Of a stretch of 64,000 nt of DNA, positions 8,498 to 18,522 are shown piece after piece. Source of the stretch: Aminiphilus circumscriptus DSM 16581. Its GTDB lineage: Bacteria > Synergistota > Synergistia > Synergistales > Aminiphilaceae. The translations under genes were made by a program, and so were the position numbers. The stretch is from assembly GCF_000526375.1 (NCBI RefSeq), contig NZ_JAFY01000002.1, positions 310,001 through 374,000 on the forward strand, written 5' to 3'. A model generated the notes under the pieces. That model was not told where the DNA came from. It ran no database searches and saw nothing but the letters and a program-made list of their open reading frames with translations. Numbering within the stretch: the first letter of the stretch is position 1; each line of letters opens with the position of its first letter.

Positions 8498-9213
8498 TTC
8501 TGTACGGCATCGGCGTCGGTCCGGGAGATCCGGAACTGGTGACGCTCAAGGCATTGCGACTTCTCGAAGAGGCGGATCTGGTCCTCGTTCCCGTCTCGCG
8601 GCAGGGACGGGCGAGCGTCGCAGGAGACATCGTCACCGCCGCCTGGGCAGAGCGGAGCACGCCCCTGCCCGAGCTGGTGCCTCTGGTCTTCCCCATGGTC
8701 CGGGACGAGGAGGAGCGGCGGCGCCTTCTGGAGGAACAGCTCCGGATGCTTCGCCCCCGCTGGGAAGGCGCACGTGCCGCGGCGCTTCCCGTCCTCGGCG
8801 ACGCGGCCCTCTACGCCACGGTGGCCTGGCTCTTCGAGGCCTGGCGCCCCCTCGCGCCGGAGCTGGAACTTCGGCTGGTCCCGGGCATTTCCGCCCACTC
8901 CTTCGCGGCCTGCGCCCTCTCGTCCTTCCTGGCCCTCGCGGAGGAGCGGCTCGCGGTGGTTCCCTGCACCGCAGGAGCCGACGAGGTGCGGCGCATTCTG
9001 GAAGCCGCCGACACAGCGGCACTCTACAAGCCCTCGGCCCTGGGGAAGGACCTCGCCCGGACGGTCTCCGCCGCGGGACCTTGGAAACACATGGTGCGCA
9101 TCGAGCGGGGAGGACTGCCGGAGGAGCGCATTCTTCAGGGGGAGGAGGCCATCTCCCCCTGCTCGGAATATCTCTCCCTGGTGCTGCTCTGGAGGGAGCG
9201 TGCTTCCGTGTGA
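8494..9213 (+). CDS. cbiL: Precorrin-2 / cobalt-factor II C20-methyltransferase
   Basis: A 239-residue SAM-dependent tetrapyrrole methylase that adds the C20 methyl group. Evidence is GIGVGPGDPELVTLKALRLL at the N-terminus, the LVFPMVRD segment characteristic of CobI/CbiL, GDAALYATVAWLFE and LVPGISAHSFAACAL. The start is ATG 8494, with AAAAGGAG 7 bases upstream and an ATGA overlap with cbiJ. The next gene overlaps its TGA by GTGA. Confidence 0.93.
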   Translation: MILYGIGVGPGDPELVTLKALRLLEEADLVLVPVSRQGRASVAGDIVTAAWAERSTPLPELVPLVFPMVRDEEERRRLLEEQLRMLRPRWEGARAAALPVLGDAALYATVAWLFEAWRPLAPELELRLVPGISAHSFAACALSSFLALAEERLAVVPCTAGADEVRRILEAADTAALYKPSALGKDLARTVSAAGPWKHMVRIERGGLPEERILQGEEAISPCSEYLSLVLLWRERASV

Positions 9214-10202
9214 CATCCCTTTCCGTGGACTGGGGAGCCCTGCTGCGAGGTGAGTTGCTTCTCACGGCGAACGTCGCCCTGGGACTGGCCCTCGGTGAGA
9301 CGATCCTGCACTTTCAGGTGGCGGACCGTCTCTTCAGGAGAATGCTTCCCCGCCTTTCCCGCTGGGGCCTTTCTCCAGATCTGGGGGCAGCGCTGGCGGT
9401 GAGCCTCGGCTCCTCCCGGGCGGGAGCGGCCATGATCGCGGCAGCGTTCCGGGAGGGGCGACTCGCTCGGAGGGACACCGTGCTCGGCACGTTGCTTCTG
9501 GCTTTTCCGGGCTATCTGCGGCGTTGGGTGACGAGTTTCGCCGTGGCGGCGGGTCTCGCGGGAATAGCGGGAGCCATCTATTCCACAGTACTTCTTCTCC
9601 GGAGCGCCATCCGTTTCGTCCTCGTGCTGCTGCTGCTCCGGCGGGGGAAAAAGCCCTTGGAGGCGATGGCAGCGGAGACGGCGCACGGCGAGGCTAAGGC
9701 GACGACCCCGGAGACGGGAGAATCCGCGCTCCTGAACGAAAGGAAGAGCCGCTTCGTCAGCGCCGGGGAACGCCGAAGAATGCTGCTGCGTCTCCTGGGA
9801 CGGACGCTTCCCTGGGCGTGGAGTTTCTATGCCCTGGCCTTCGTGCTCGTGCCCTATCTGGACGCGTTTCTTCTGGAGCACGTGCACCTGCTCCCTCTTC
9901 TGCCTCCGGCGGGATGGACCGTGGTGGCGGGCAGCCTGGCCCAGAACAACGTGGCCCTCGCCGCCGCCAAGGCAAGCCTCGCCACGGAAACGCTCACGAC
10001 GGCGGAGGCGGTGCTGGCCCTTCTGGTGGGAAACGTCCTGGGCTCCTTCTCCCGGACGGCCCGGCAAAACGTGGGCTACTGGCTCGGGCTCTTTCCGCGG
10101 GACCTGGTGCGCTCCCTCCTGGTGTGGCACACGGGAACGCAGGTTCCGCTCATGCTCCTCTCCCTTGTGGGAGCGGCGATTCCTGTTCTTCTGGCGAGGT
10201 GA
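9210..10202 (+). CDS. Integral membrane protein, probably Gate (nucleoside-recognition) domain
   Basis: A 330-residue polytopic membrane protein embedded in the corrin operon. Hydrophobic segments lie near residues 10-30, 60-80, 95-150, 195-225 and 300-330, with a hydrophilic loop of about 50 residues in the middle. The SLGSSRAGAAMIAAAFREG segment with its small-residue-rich helices resembles the Gate/nucleoside-recognition fold, but I am not certain of the family. It overlaps cbiL by GTGA and is 6 bases before hemA, so it is co-translated with corrin enzymes. A role in uptake of cobalt, a corrinoid or a precursor is inferred from context only. Confidence 0.6.
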   Translation: MTSLSVDWGALLRGELLLTANVALGLALGETILHFQVADRLFRRMLPRLSRWGLSPDLGAALAVSLGSSRAGAAMIAAAFREGRLARRDTVLGTLLLAFPGYLRRWVTSFAVAAGLAGIAGAIYSTVLLLRSAIRFVLVLLLLRRGKKPLEAMAAETAHGEAKATTPETGESALLNERKSRFVSAGERRRMLLRLLGRTLPWAWSFYALAFVLVPYLDAFLLEHVHLLPLLPPAGWTVVAGSLAQNNVALAAAKASLATETLTTAEAVLALLVGNVLGSFSRTARQNVGYWLGLFPRDLVRSLLVWHTGTQVPLMLLSLVGAAIPVLLAR

Positions 10203-10208
10203 GGCACA

Positions 10209-11537
10209 ATGAGTTCTCTCCACTGTCTTGTCCTGGATTACCGCGACGCCTCCGCCGAGAGGCGAGCCGCCGCGTGGAGCATCTGGAGCCGCATGAACGG
10301 CGACGAACCCGTTCTTCCGCGGCTGCAGCACCTTTCCTTTCCCTGTGGCGACGATCCGGAGGAAGAAGCCCGTAACGGAGACGCCCGCGCTGCCACCGCA
10401 GACGAGGCCTCGGACGACGGGACGGACGGGATACCGGAGATCGACGGCTCCGCTGTCCGGGAGTGCTTCCGCCTGCGCACCTGCAACCGGGCGGAAATGT
10501 ACCTGGTACTCCCCTCGGGCGGGCGACCACCCCGGGAACTGCTCGTCCCCGGCGTGCGGCATCTTGAGGACGAAGAGGCGGTGCGGCACCTTCTTCGTCT
10601 TCTCCTGGGGTTGGAAAGTCTCGCCATCGGAGAGGAGCACATCGTGGCCCAGTTCCGGGAATGTTACGAGGGGAACGACAAACGGCGCTGTGGCCGCATG
10701 CTCCACCGCCTTTTCCAGCGGGCGCTCCACCTGGCGGGGACCTTGCGCTCCTGCTGGTCCCCCGGAAGGGCGCCATCCATCCCCTACCTTATGCTGCAGC
10801 GTTTCAAGGAACATCCCCGCTGGCCCCGGGTGCGCGCCCTCGTGGTGGGCACCGGCGCCATGGGAGAGGAGACGGCGCGGCTTCTCCGGGCATGCCGGAT
10901 TGAGGTCCGTCTCGTCAACCGCACGCTTCGCAAAGGCGAGGAAGTGGCGGAACGGCTCGGCCTTCCGCTGCTTTCCTGGGAGAACTGGCGCGAGGCGGCA
11001 AAAGACGTGGACGGCCTTTTTCTCTGCACCGACGCACCGGAACCGCTCTGGCGGGGGAGCGAAACGGAAACGCTCGGCGCCGGAAAGAAACAGAGTCCGG
11101 AGGAGTGCCGCCGGAAAGAGCCCCTTTCTCTTCCCTGGGTTCTCGACCTCGGAGGAATTCCCCAGTCCTCTCCGGAAAGCGGGGCGATTCGCATCACCGT
11201 GGACGACCTTCGGGAGTGCGCCGAACGTCTGCTCGAAACCCACCGCAAGGGACTCCGCCGCCTGGAGCAGGAGGCGGACATCACCGCTCGGGCGCTCTGG
11301 GAGGAACTCTCGGGAATCTACGGCGACACCTACCGGCGCCTGGCCCTGGCGCGGGCGAAACAGGTGGTTCGGGACCGGGTGGAACGGACGGCGAAGAAGA
11401 CCGGCGCCGATCCGGAGATCCTGGAGGCGATGGCCTGGAGCGTCGTGAAGGGAGTGCTCCACCCCCTTCTTTCGAACCGGACGTCCCACACAAACAGGGT
11501 CTGGCGCCTCCTGGCGGAAACGGAGCGACGCTCGTGA
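10209..11537 (+). CDS. hemA: Glutamyl-tRNA reductase
   Basis: A 442-residue NADPH-dependent enzyme that reduces glutamyl-tRNA(Glu) to glutamate-1-semialdehyde, the first step of C5 tetrapyrrole synthesis. The catalytic Cys92 is in LRTCNRAEMYLV, preceded by an unusually acidic low-complexity insert at residues 49-80. GLESLAIGEEHIVAQF matches the conserved LDSMVLGE-type block, VVGTGAMGEETARLL is the NADPH site, and a C-terminal helical dimerisation domain follows. The GTG of the next gene overlaps its TGA. Heme-type feedback is not visible; transcription should follow the riboswitch. Confidence 0.94.
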   Translation: MSSLHCLVLDYRDASAERRAAAWSIWSRMNGDEPVLPRLQHLSFPCGDDPEEEARNGDARAATADEASDDGTDGIPEIDGSAVRECFRLRTCNRAEMYLVLPSGGRPPRELLVPGVRHLEDEEAVRHLLRLLLGLESLAIGEEHIVAQFRECYEGNDKRRCGRMLHRLFQRALHLAGTLRSCWSPGRAPSIPYLMLQRFKEHPRWPRVRALVVGTGAMGEETARLLRACRIEVRLVNRTLRKGEEVAERLGLPLLSWENWREAAKDVDGLFLCTDAPEPLWRGSETETLGAGKKQSPEECRRKEPLSLPWVLDLGGIPQSSPESGAIRITVDDLRECAERLLETHRKGLRRLEQEADITARALWEELSGIYGDTYRRLALARAKQVVRDRVERTAKKTGADPEILEAMAWSVVKGVLHPLLSNRTSHTNRVWRLLAETERRS

Positions 11538-13177
11538 CAGGGCGCGCCTTCTCGCTCCTCGCGTCGGTGAACACGCGGAGACAGCGCGTCCTCGTGGTCG
11601 GGGGCGGCAGCGTGGGCACCCGGAAGATCGCCACGCTTCTCGGCGCGGAATGCGAGGTCGTCCTCGTCTCCCCCGAGGCGACACCGGAACTGCGGGCACT
11701 CGCCGAAGCGGGACGAATCCAGTGGCTTCGCCGCACGGTTCTCCCCGAAGATTTCGCCGCCGTCCGACTCGTTCTTCTGGCCCTTCCCCTCGGAACGGAG
11801 GCGGATGGGGCGAGCACTTCGCTCGAACAGGCCCTCGCCTGGGCACGGAAAGCGGGATGTCTCGTGAACTGCGCCGCCTGCGCCGACGAGGGAGACTGGG
11901 CACTGGTGGCCCAATTTCGGCACGGCCCCTGCTTCATCGGAATCGGCACGGGAGGCGACGATCCCTGCGAGGCGGCGCGGCTCAAACGGCGCCTTCTCGC
12001 CTGCCTCGATGCGGAGACGACCCGGACATTCGGCGCAAACGAACCGGCGGAGGAGGCGACGCATTCCGACGGTTCGCAGCGATGTGCGCTCTCCTCCCGC
12101 GTCGGAAACTGGATTCTCGAGACGCCCCGTTCCGAGCATTGCGACAATGCGGGACGCCACTCCGGAAGCGGCGCGCAACCGCTGGTGCTTCTCTCCCGTG
12201 GGAGTCTTCTCGCCCTGCGCCAGGCGGAACTGGCCGCGGCGGCCCTCGCCACCCGGGGAGCCCTGGCGGAGGTGCGCACCGTGACCTCCCACGGCGACCG
12301 GGACCAGAAGACGCCCCTCTCCGCCTTCGGCGGCTTCGGAGCCTTCGTGAAAGCCCTGGAGGAGGCCCTCCTCGCGGGGGAGGGAGACGGCGCGGTGCAC
12401 AGTCTCAAGGACGTGCCCTCGAAGCTCGGAGGGGACGAACGCCGGGGAACGAGGCTCATCCTCGCCGGAGTACTTCCCCGGGAATCCGCCCGGGATATTC
12501 TGCTCACCCTCGATGGACTGCCCCTCGAAGCGCTTCCGCCCGGAGCGAAGGTGGGCACGTCGAGCCTGCGCCGTCGGGCGCAGCTCCTTTTCCTCCGCCC
12601 GGATCTGGAGGTCGTCCCCTTTCGGGGCAACGTGGAAACCCGTCTGCGCAAGCTCCGGGAGGGAGAGGTGGCGGCAACGATCCTCGCCGAGGCGGGACTT
12701 TCCCGCCTCGAGAACACCCCGGGCGGAAGGGGAGACAGCATGCTTTCCGCGCCCGACCGGGAGCTGCTGCGCCGGGGAAGCACTCCCCTTCCGTTCCTTG
12801 CCGCTCCGGGACAGGGAGCCGTCGCCGTGGAGACCTGCGCGGGAACGCCCCTGGAGCAGCTCCTGCGAGATCTGGACCACCTCCCCACCCGGCTGGCGGT
12901 GACGGCCGAACGGGCTTTTCTTGCGGAATTCTCCTGCGGCTGCGTGCTCCCCCTGGGTGTGCACGGTCTCTGGGAGAGCGGTGTGCTGCATCTGCGGGCG
13001 GAACTGCTCGACGGAGGCGGAAAGGCCCGGGAAACAGCGGAGCTGGAAACTGCGGTCGCCTCCCTCGCCGAAGCCGAAGAGGCGGGGAAACGCCTCTGGA
13101 AAAACATGGCCGAAAACCCCCTGGCCCGCCGTCTCGTTGCAGCGGCAAAACGAACCCCTTCTGTATATGTCCCGTGA
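11534..13177 (+). CDS. Precorrin-2 dehydrogenase (Met8-like) / porphobilinogen deaminase fusion
   Basis: A 547-residue two-domain protein. Residues about 1-160 form a Met8/SirC-type NAD-dependent precorrin-2 dehydrogenase (VVGGGSVGTRKIATLL dinucleotide loop, NCAACADEGDW block). Residues about 215-545 form HemC, which polymerises four porphobilinogens into hydroxymethylbilane (HSLKDVPSKL, VGTSSLRRRAQLLFLRPDL, PFRGNVETRLRKL, AAPGQGAVAVE). The dipyrromethane-cofactor cysteine lies in FSCGCVLPLG near residue 464. The linker of about 55 residues is unconserved. Start GTG overlaps the hemA stop. Siroheme- or corrin-branch and common-pathway activities on one chain is an uncommon arrangement. Confidence 0.92.
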   Translation: MTGRAFSLLASVNTRRQRVLVVGGGSVGTRKIATLLGAECEVVLVSPEATPELRALAEAGRIQWLRRTVLPEDFAAVRLVLLALPLGTEADGASTSLEQALAWARKAGCLVNCAACADEGDWALVAQFRHGPCFIGIGTGGDDPCEAARLKRRLLACLDAETTRTFGANEPAEEATHSDGSQRCALSSRVGNWILETPRSEHCDNAGRHSGSGAQPLVLLSRGSLLALRQAELAAAALATRGALAEVRTVTSHGDRDQKTPLSAFGGFGAFVKALEEALLAGEGDGAVHSLKDVPSKLGGDERRGTRLILAGVLPRESARDILLTLDGLPLEALPPGAKVGTSSLRRRAQLLFLRPDLEVVPFRGNVETRLRKLREGEVAATILAEAGLSRLENTPGGRGDSMLSAPDRELLRRGSTPLPFLAAPGQGAVAVETCAGTPLEQLLRDLDHLPTRLAVTAERAFLAEFSCGCVLPLGVHGLWESGVLHLRAELLDGGGKARETAELETAVASLAEAEEAGKRLWKNMAENPLARRLVAAAKRTPSVYVP

Positions 13178-13220
13178 GACCTCCGGGCAGGAAGAACCAT
13201 CCGGGAAAGGAGAGGAGATC

Positions 13221-14876
13221 ATGACCGTCCATCTCGTCGGCGCAGGGTGCGGCACTCCCTCGTGGCTTACGCTCCGCGGAGCGGAACTCCTCCGCACCGC
13301 CGAGGCGGTCGTCTACGACCGCCTGATCCATCCGGACCTGCTCCAGCTCTGCCCCAAGGGATGCGAGTATCACCCCGTGGGCAAGCGCGAGAGCGACCAC
13401 ACCCTTCCGCAGAAGAAGATCAACGCCCTTCTGGTGGAGCTGGGGAAACGCCTTGCCTCGGTGGTACGCCTCAAGGGAGGAGATCCTTTCGTCTTCGGAC
13501 GGGGTGGCGAGGAGGCCCTCGCCCTGGAAGAAGCGGGGCTTTCCTGGGACGCGGTTCCGGGCATCACCGCCGCTCTCGGCGGGTGCGCCGCGGCGGGGCT
13601 TCCGCCGACCCACCGGGGCCTTTCCGGCGCGGTGACCCTCGCCACGGGGCGCCTCGGCGACGGAGGCGCCGAGACGACGCCGGACAACGGAACAAATTCC
13701 GGAGATCCGCGCCGGAACTTCCTTCGGGAACTCGGCGCCGTTCCCGGAACGCTCTGTCTCTACATGAGCGCCTCCTCCTTCGCCGAGGCGGCGCCGTTCC
13801 TCGAAGCGGGCGGAGTGACACCGGACACGCCCGGGGCATGCGTGACCTGGGGAGGCTGGGGAAGGGCGACGCTCCGCTCGGGAACCTTCGGAGAACTCAT
13901 CGAGGCCTCCCGGCGGAACGCGCTGCGAAGCCCGAGCGTGCTCGTTCTGGGGAGAACCGCCGGCGTGGCGCTCCACCCTCTCCGTGGTCCTCTCGCGGGG
14001 CTCCAGGTGGCGGTGTGCCGTCCCGCTCCCGAATCCTGGAACACCGCACGGCGCCTGGAACAGCTCGGCGCCGACGCCTACAGCGTTCCCCTCCTCGAAC
14101 TGGAGGAACGCCCCCTCCAAGGCGCGGCGGACCTTCTCGCCCGGGCGGACTGGATCGTCTGCACGAGCCCCCGGGGCGCGGCGCAGATCAAACGCTGCGC
14201 TTCGGACCTGCGCCGCCTTCGAGGCCGCCTCGCCGCCATCGGCGAGGGCACCGCGAGGGCCCTCGCCCTGGAGGGACTGCCCCCGGACGTCACGGCGGAG
14301 GAACCCACGTCGGAGGGACTGGCCCGGCTTTTGCGCTCCCTGATCCGCCCCGGCGAGCGGGTGGCCTTCGTCCGAAATGAACGGGCCTCGTCACTGCCCG
14401 AGGAGGCCGTCCGGCAAGCGGGAGGCGTTCCTTTCGAGCTTGCCGCCTACCGCATGATCCCCAACCCTCTGCCGGGGGAGGAACTCTACCGGGAGCTGTG
14501 GCGCCAGGCACCGCTCCACGCGGTGGTCTTCGGCAGCGCCGCCCTCGCCGAGGCGTGGTGGGACCGCTTCGGCGGTCTTCCTCCCGGCGCCGTTCCCGTC
14601 GCCTGGGGAGAAACGTGCGCACGTCGAATCCGGGAGCTGCTGGAGACCCAGAGGGAAGGAGGACGTGACGTGGCGGTGCTCGAATCACCGGACCTCCCGG
14701 GGCTGGAGCGAGTGCTGCGCCGTCTGAACGCCCTTCTCTCGGACCTGCGCCTCGAACAGGCCGCGGCGGATGTCGGAAAAAGCGACGAGGAAACACCGAA
14801 AAGAAAAGGCCCTCGCCGAAAGACGGAACGAAACGACACCGCACCGCGCCGTACGCGGAAGGGGAACCCCTCGTGA
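13221..14876 (+). CDS. Uroporphyrinogen-III C-methyltransferase / uroporphyrinogen-III synthase fusion
   Basis: A 551-residue CobA-HemD fusion. Residues about 1-245 are the SUMT methylase making precorrin-2 (VGAGCGTPSWLTLRGAELL, VYDRLIHPDLL, LKGGDPFVFGRGGEEALAL, VPGITAALGGCAAAGLP). Residues about 260-490 are HemD, which closes and inverts hydroxymethylbilane. The last 55 residues are a highly charged tail. I chose ATG 13221 because AGGAGAGGAG lies directly upstream; an in-frame ATG at 13167 lacks such a site. The fusion couples formation of the branch-point macrocycle to its commitment to B12/siroheme. Confidence 0.93.
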   Translation: MTVHLVGAGCGTPSWLTLRGAELLRTAEAVVYDRLIHPDLLQLCPKGCEYHPVGKRESDHTLPQKKINALLVELGKRLASVVRLKGGDPFVFGRGGEEALALEEAGLSWDAVPGITAALGGCAAAGLPPTHRGLSGAVTLATGRLGDGGAETTPDNGTNSGDPRRNFLRELGAVPGTLCLYMSASSFAEAAPFLEAGGVTPDTPGACVTWGGWGRATLRSGTFGELIEASRRNALRSPSVLVLGRTAGVALHPLRGPLAGLQVAVCRPAPESWNTARRLEQLGADAYSVPLLELEERPLQGAADLLARADWIVCTSPRGAAQIKRCASDLRRLRGRLAAIGEGTARALALEGLPPDVTAEEPTSEGLARLLRSLIRPGERVAFVRNERASSLPEEAVRQAGGVPFELAAYRMIPNPLPGEELYRELWRQAPLHAVVFGSAALAEAWWDRFGGLPPGAVPVAWGETCARRIRELLETQREGGRDVAVLESPDLPGLERVLRRLNALLSDLRLEQAAADVGKSDEETPKRKGPRRKTERNDTAPRRTRKGNPS

Positions 14877-16441
14877 GCACCGCACGGGCAAAGGGACTCA
14901 TGGTCTGCGGCACCACCAGCGACGCGGGAAAGAGCCTTCTGGTCACCGCTCTCTGCCGCCACTTCTTCCGAAAGGGCATACGAGTCGCGCCCTTCAAGGC
15001 CCAGAACATGGCCCTCAACGCCTACACCGCCCCGGGAGGAGGCGAAATGGGCGTCGCCCAGGCCCTCCAGGCCGAGGCCTGCGGCCTGGAGCCGGACGTG
15101 CGCTTCAATCCGGTACTCCTCAAACCTCAGGGAGACAGCACGAGCCAGGTGGTGCTTTTGGGACGCCCCGCCGCCACGCTTTCCGCCCGGGACTATCACG
15201 GCAGGAACGGAAAAGGCTACGCGGCCACCGCCTGGGAGACCGCCCGCGATGCCCTGGCGGCCCTCCGGGAGGAGTACGACCTGCTGCTCCTGGAGGGCGC
15301 GGGAAGCCCCGCGGAGATGAACATCTACGCCGCGGACTTCACGAACCTCCGGACCGCCCGGGAGGCGGAGGCGCCGGTCCTCCTCGTGGGGGACATCGAA
15401 CGGGGTGGCGTGCTCGCCTCGCTGGTGGGCACCCTCGCGGTGCTCCCCGAGAAGGACGCCGCACTGATCAAAGCCTTTGCGGTCAACAAGTTCCGGGGAG
15501 ATTCGAGCCTCTTCGACGAAGGGTGCCGTTTTCTCGAAGCGCGCACGGGGCGCCCCGTTCTGGGAGTGCTTCCCTACGCGACCCATCTCCGCCTTCCCGC
15601 GGAGGATTCCCTGGGATTGCGCTCCTTCGGCGACGGCCCCCTGCGCATTGTGGTGATCAAGCTTCCCCGCATCGCCAACTTCACCGACTTCGACGCCCTG
15701 GAGCACGACGGCTGCCGGGTGGTCTTCGCCGACGCACCGGGGGATCTCGATGGTGCGGACTGCATCGTTCTGCCGGGGACGAAAGCCACCATGGCAGACC
15801 TTCGCTGGCTTCGGCAGCGAGGCCTCGCCACGGCTCTCCGGGATGCCGCCGACCGGGGCATTCCTCTCTGGGGCATCTGCGGGGGCTACCAGATGCTGGG
15901 AGAGCGCATCGACGACCCGGGGGGCGTGGAGGGATCGGGACCAGAGAGCATGGAGGGGCTCGGCCTGCTGCCGGTGCGCACCTTCTTCGAGGGAACCAAG
16001 ATCGCCGCCCCCGCCCGAGCGGTGGTGAACGACTGGGCCCCGGGACCGTGGGAAGCCCTTCGGGACCGGGAGATCTCGGGCTACGAGATCCACATGGGAC
16101 GCACGATCCCCGTTGCGGCGGCGTCTTTCGGCGATGGCACGCCCCTGCTCACCCTCATCGCCCGGGGAGGCCGCGAGATCCTGGAGGCGGACGGCGCGGC
16201 TCGGCCTGATGGGACGGTCTTCGGCTGCTATCTCCACGGTCTGGCGGACGACCCGCTCTTCCGGCGGGCCTTCGTCAACTGGCTGCGGCGGCGCAAGGGG
16301 CTCGCCCCTCTCGGCGGAACCGGAGAAACGGCGCCCTCGGGGCGGGAACTCCGGGACAGAAGCTACGACGCCTGGGCGGATTTCGTGGCAGCCCATCTGG
16401 ATATGACGCGCCTGGAGGAGCTGATCGCCCGGGGGCTCTGA
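14873..16441 (+). CDS. cbiP: Cobyric acid synthase
   Basis: A 522-residue ATP- and glutamine-dependent amidase that amidates the b, d, e and g side chains of adenosylcobyrinic diamide. The N-terminal GTTSDAGKSLLVTALCR is the P-loop-like dethiobiotin-synthase fold, FKAQNMALNA is family-specific, and the C-terminal glutaminase has LWGICGGYQMLGE with the nucleophilic cysteine and FGCYLHGLADD with the partner histidine. GTG 14873 overlaps the cobA-hemD stop. This is the last gene of the tightly overlapping part of the operon. Confidence 0.95.
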   Translation: MSTARAKGLMVCGTTSDAGKSLLVTALCRHFFRKGIRVAPFKAQNMALNAYTAPGGGEMGVAQALQAEACGLEPDVRFNPVLLKPQGDSTSQVVLLGRPAATLSARDYHGRNGKGYAATAWETARDALAALREEYDLLLLEGAGSPAEMNIYAADFTNLRTAREAEAPVLLVGDIERGGVLASLVGTLAVLPEKDAALIKAFAVNKFRGDSSLFDEGCRFLEARTGRPVLGVLPYATHLRLPAEDSLGLRSFGDGPLRIVVIKLPRIANFTDFDALEHDGCRVVFADAPGDLDGADCIVLPGTKATMADLRWLRQRGLATALRDAADRGIPLWGICGGYQMLGERIDDPGGVEGSGPESMEGLGLLPVRTFFEGTKIAAPARAVVNDWAPGPWEALRDREISGYEIHMGRTIPVAAASFGDGTPLLTLIARGGREILEADGAARPDGTVFGCYLHGLADDPLFRRAFVNWLRRRKGLAPLGGTGETAPSGRELRDRSYDAWADFVAAHLDMTRLEELIARGL

Positions 16442-16510
16442 GCGCAGGAAAAGGACTCCCGAAATCGAAAGAAAACGCCGACGAGGAAGGGACGCCGCGC
16501 TGCGGCGGAA

Positions 16511-16562
16511 GTCTATCGGGAGCCTGCCCCGCCTCTGTTGCGTTTGCATTGACAATCCAAGG
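16511..16562 (+). mobile_element. IS30-type right-end remnant upstream of hemL
   Basis: A 52-base segment (ending TTGACAATCCAAGG) aligns without gaps to the end of the IS30-like remnant at 18391-18442, including GTTGCGTTTG. No transposase coding sequence remains on its left. It is a solo IS end between cbiP and hemL and may place a TTGACA-like sequence upstream of hemL. Confidence 0.6.
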
Positions 16563-16600
16563 CCAAAAAGCAAAACGATCCGTCGAAGGGGGAATCCGAA

Positions 16601-17902
<1,302 letters not shown>

Positions 17903-18018
17903 CCAGCTCCGAAACAAGGGCTAAGGGACAGTCCCCGGAGAAAAAACAGGGGGGTCCACGGCAAGGACTTCGCTAAGATGGAGTCGCCACAACAGCCAGC
18001 TAGCGGGAGAAACCGGCC

Positions 18019-18432
18019 ATGAGCCACCACCATCTTACCAGAGACGAGCGCGAGATCATCGTCATCGGCCTGCGAATCGGAGTATCCCCGCAGGCAATCG
18101 CTTCCCGGATCGGGCGTTCCAGGAGCGTCATCCGCCGGGAGATTCCGCGCAGGCGGCGCCCGTGACTATGAGAAGCAGGGCTTCGAGCCCCCTGGCGAAA
18201 GCGGTTCTATGGATTCTTGATGGGGCGTCTGCCGCGGCATCGCCGTGGACAACGGCAAAGAGTTCGCCCGACATGCCCGGATGAGTAAGGAAAGGACTTC
18301 CGGAGCGTGAGCCGGGAGGAGGTGGATCAGTACGTGTCGCTCCTCGACAACAGGCCACGAAAGCACCTCGGATGGCCTATTCCTGCGGAGGCCTGTCGGG
18401 AGCTGGCTCCATCTCCGTTGCGTTTGACGTGA
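18019..18432 (+). pseudogene. Degenerate IS30-family transposase
   Basis: The N-terminal piece reads MSHHHLTRDEREIIVIGLRI and continues with the helix-turn-helix GVSPQAIASRIGRSRSVIRREI, typical of IS30 transposases. It ends at a stop near 18164. Further on, fragments of the catalytic domain survive in other frames: VDNGKEFARHARM around 18226 and LDNRPRKHLGWP with a terminal RLT stop near 18430. Most of the middle is deleted. The gene is clearly dead. Confidence 0.85.
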
Positions 18433-18442
18433 CAATCCAAGG
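18391..18442 (+). repeat. IS30-type right end, second copy
   Basis: Same 52-base end as at 16511-16562, here attached to the degenerate transposase. The two copies are in direct orientation and flank hemL. They differ at roughly a quarter of positions, so they are not the product of a recent duplication. Confidence 0.6.
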
Positions 18443-18522
18443 AGAGATACCATACCATAGGATACCGGATTTCAAGAGAGGTTCGTCTCTTTCCATGGCT
18501 TTTTTCGAAGGAGGTCCTGTTC

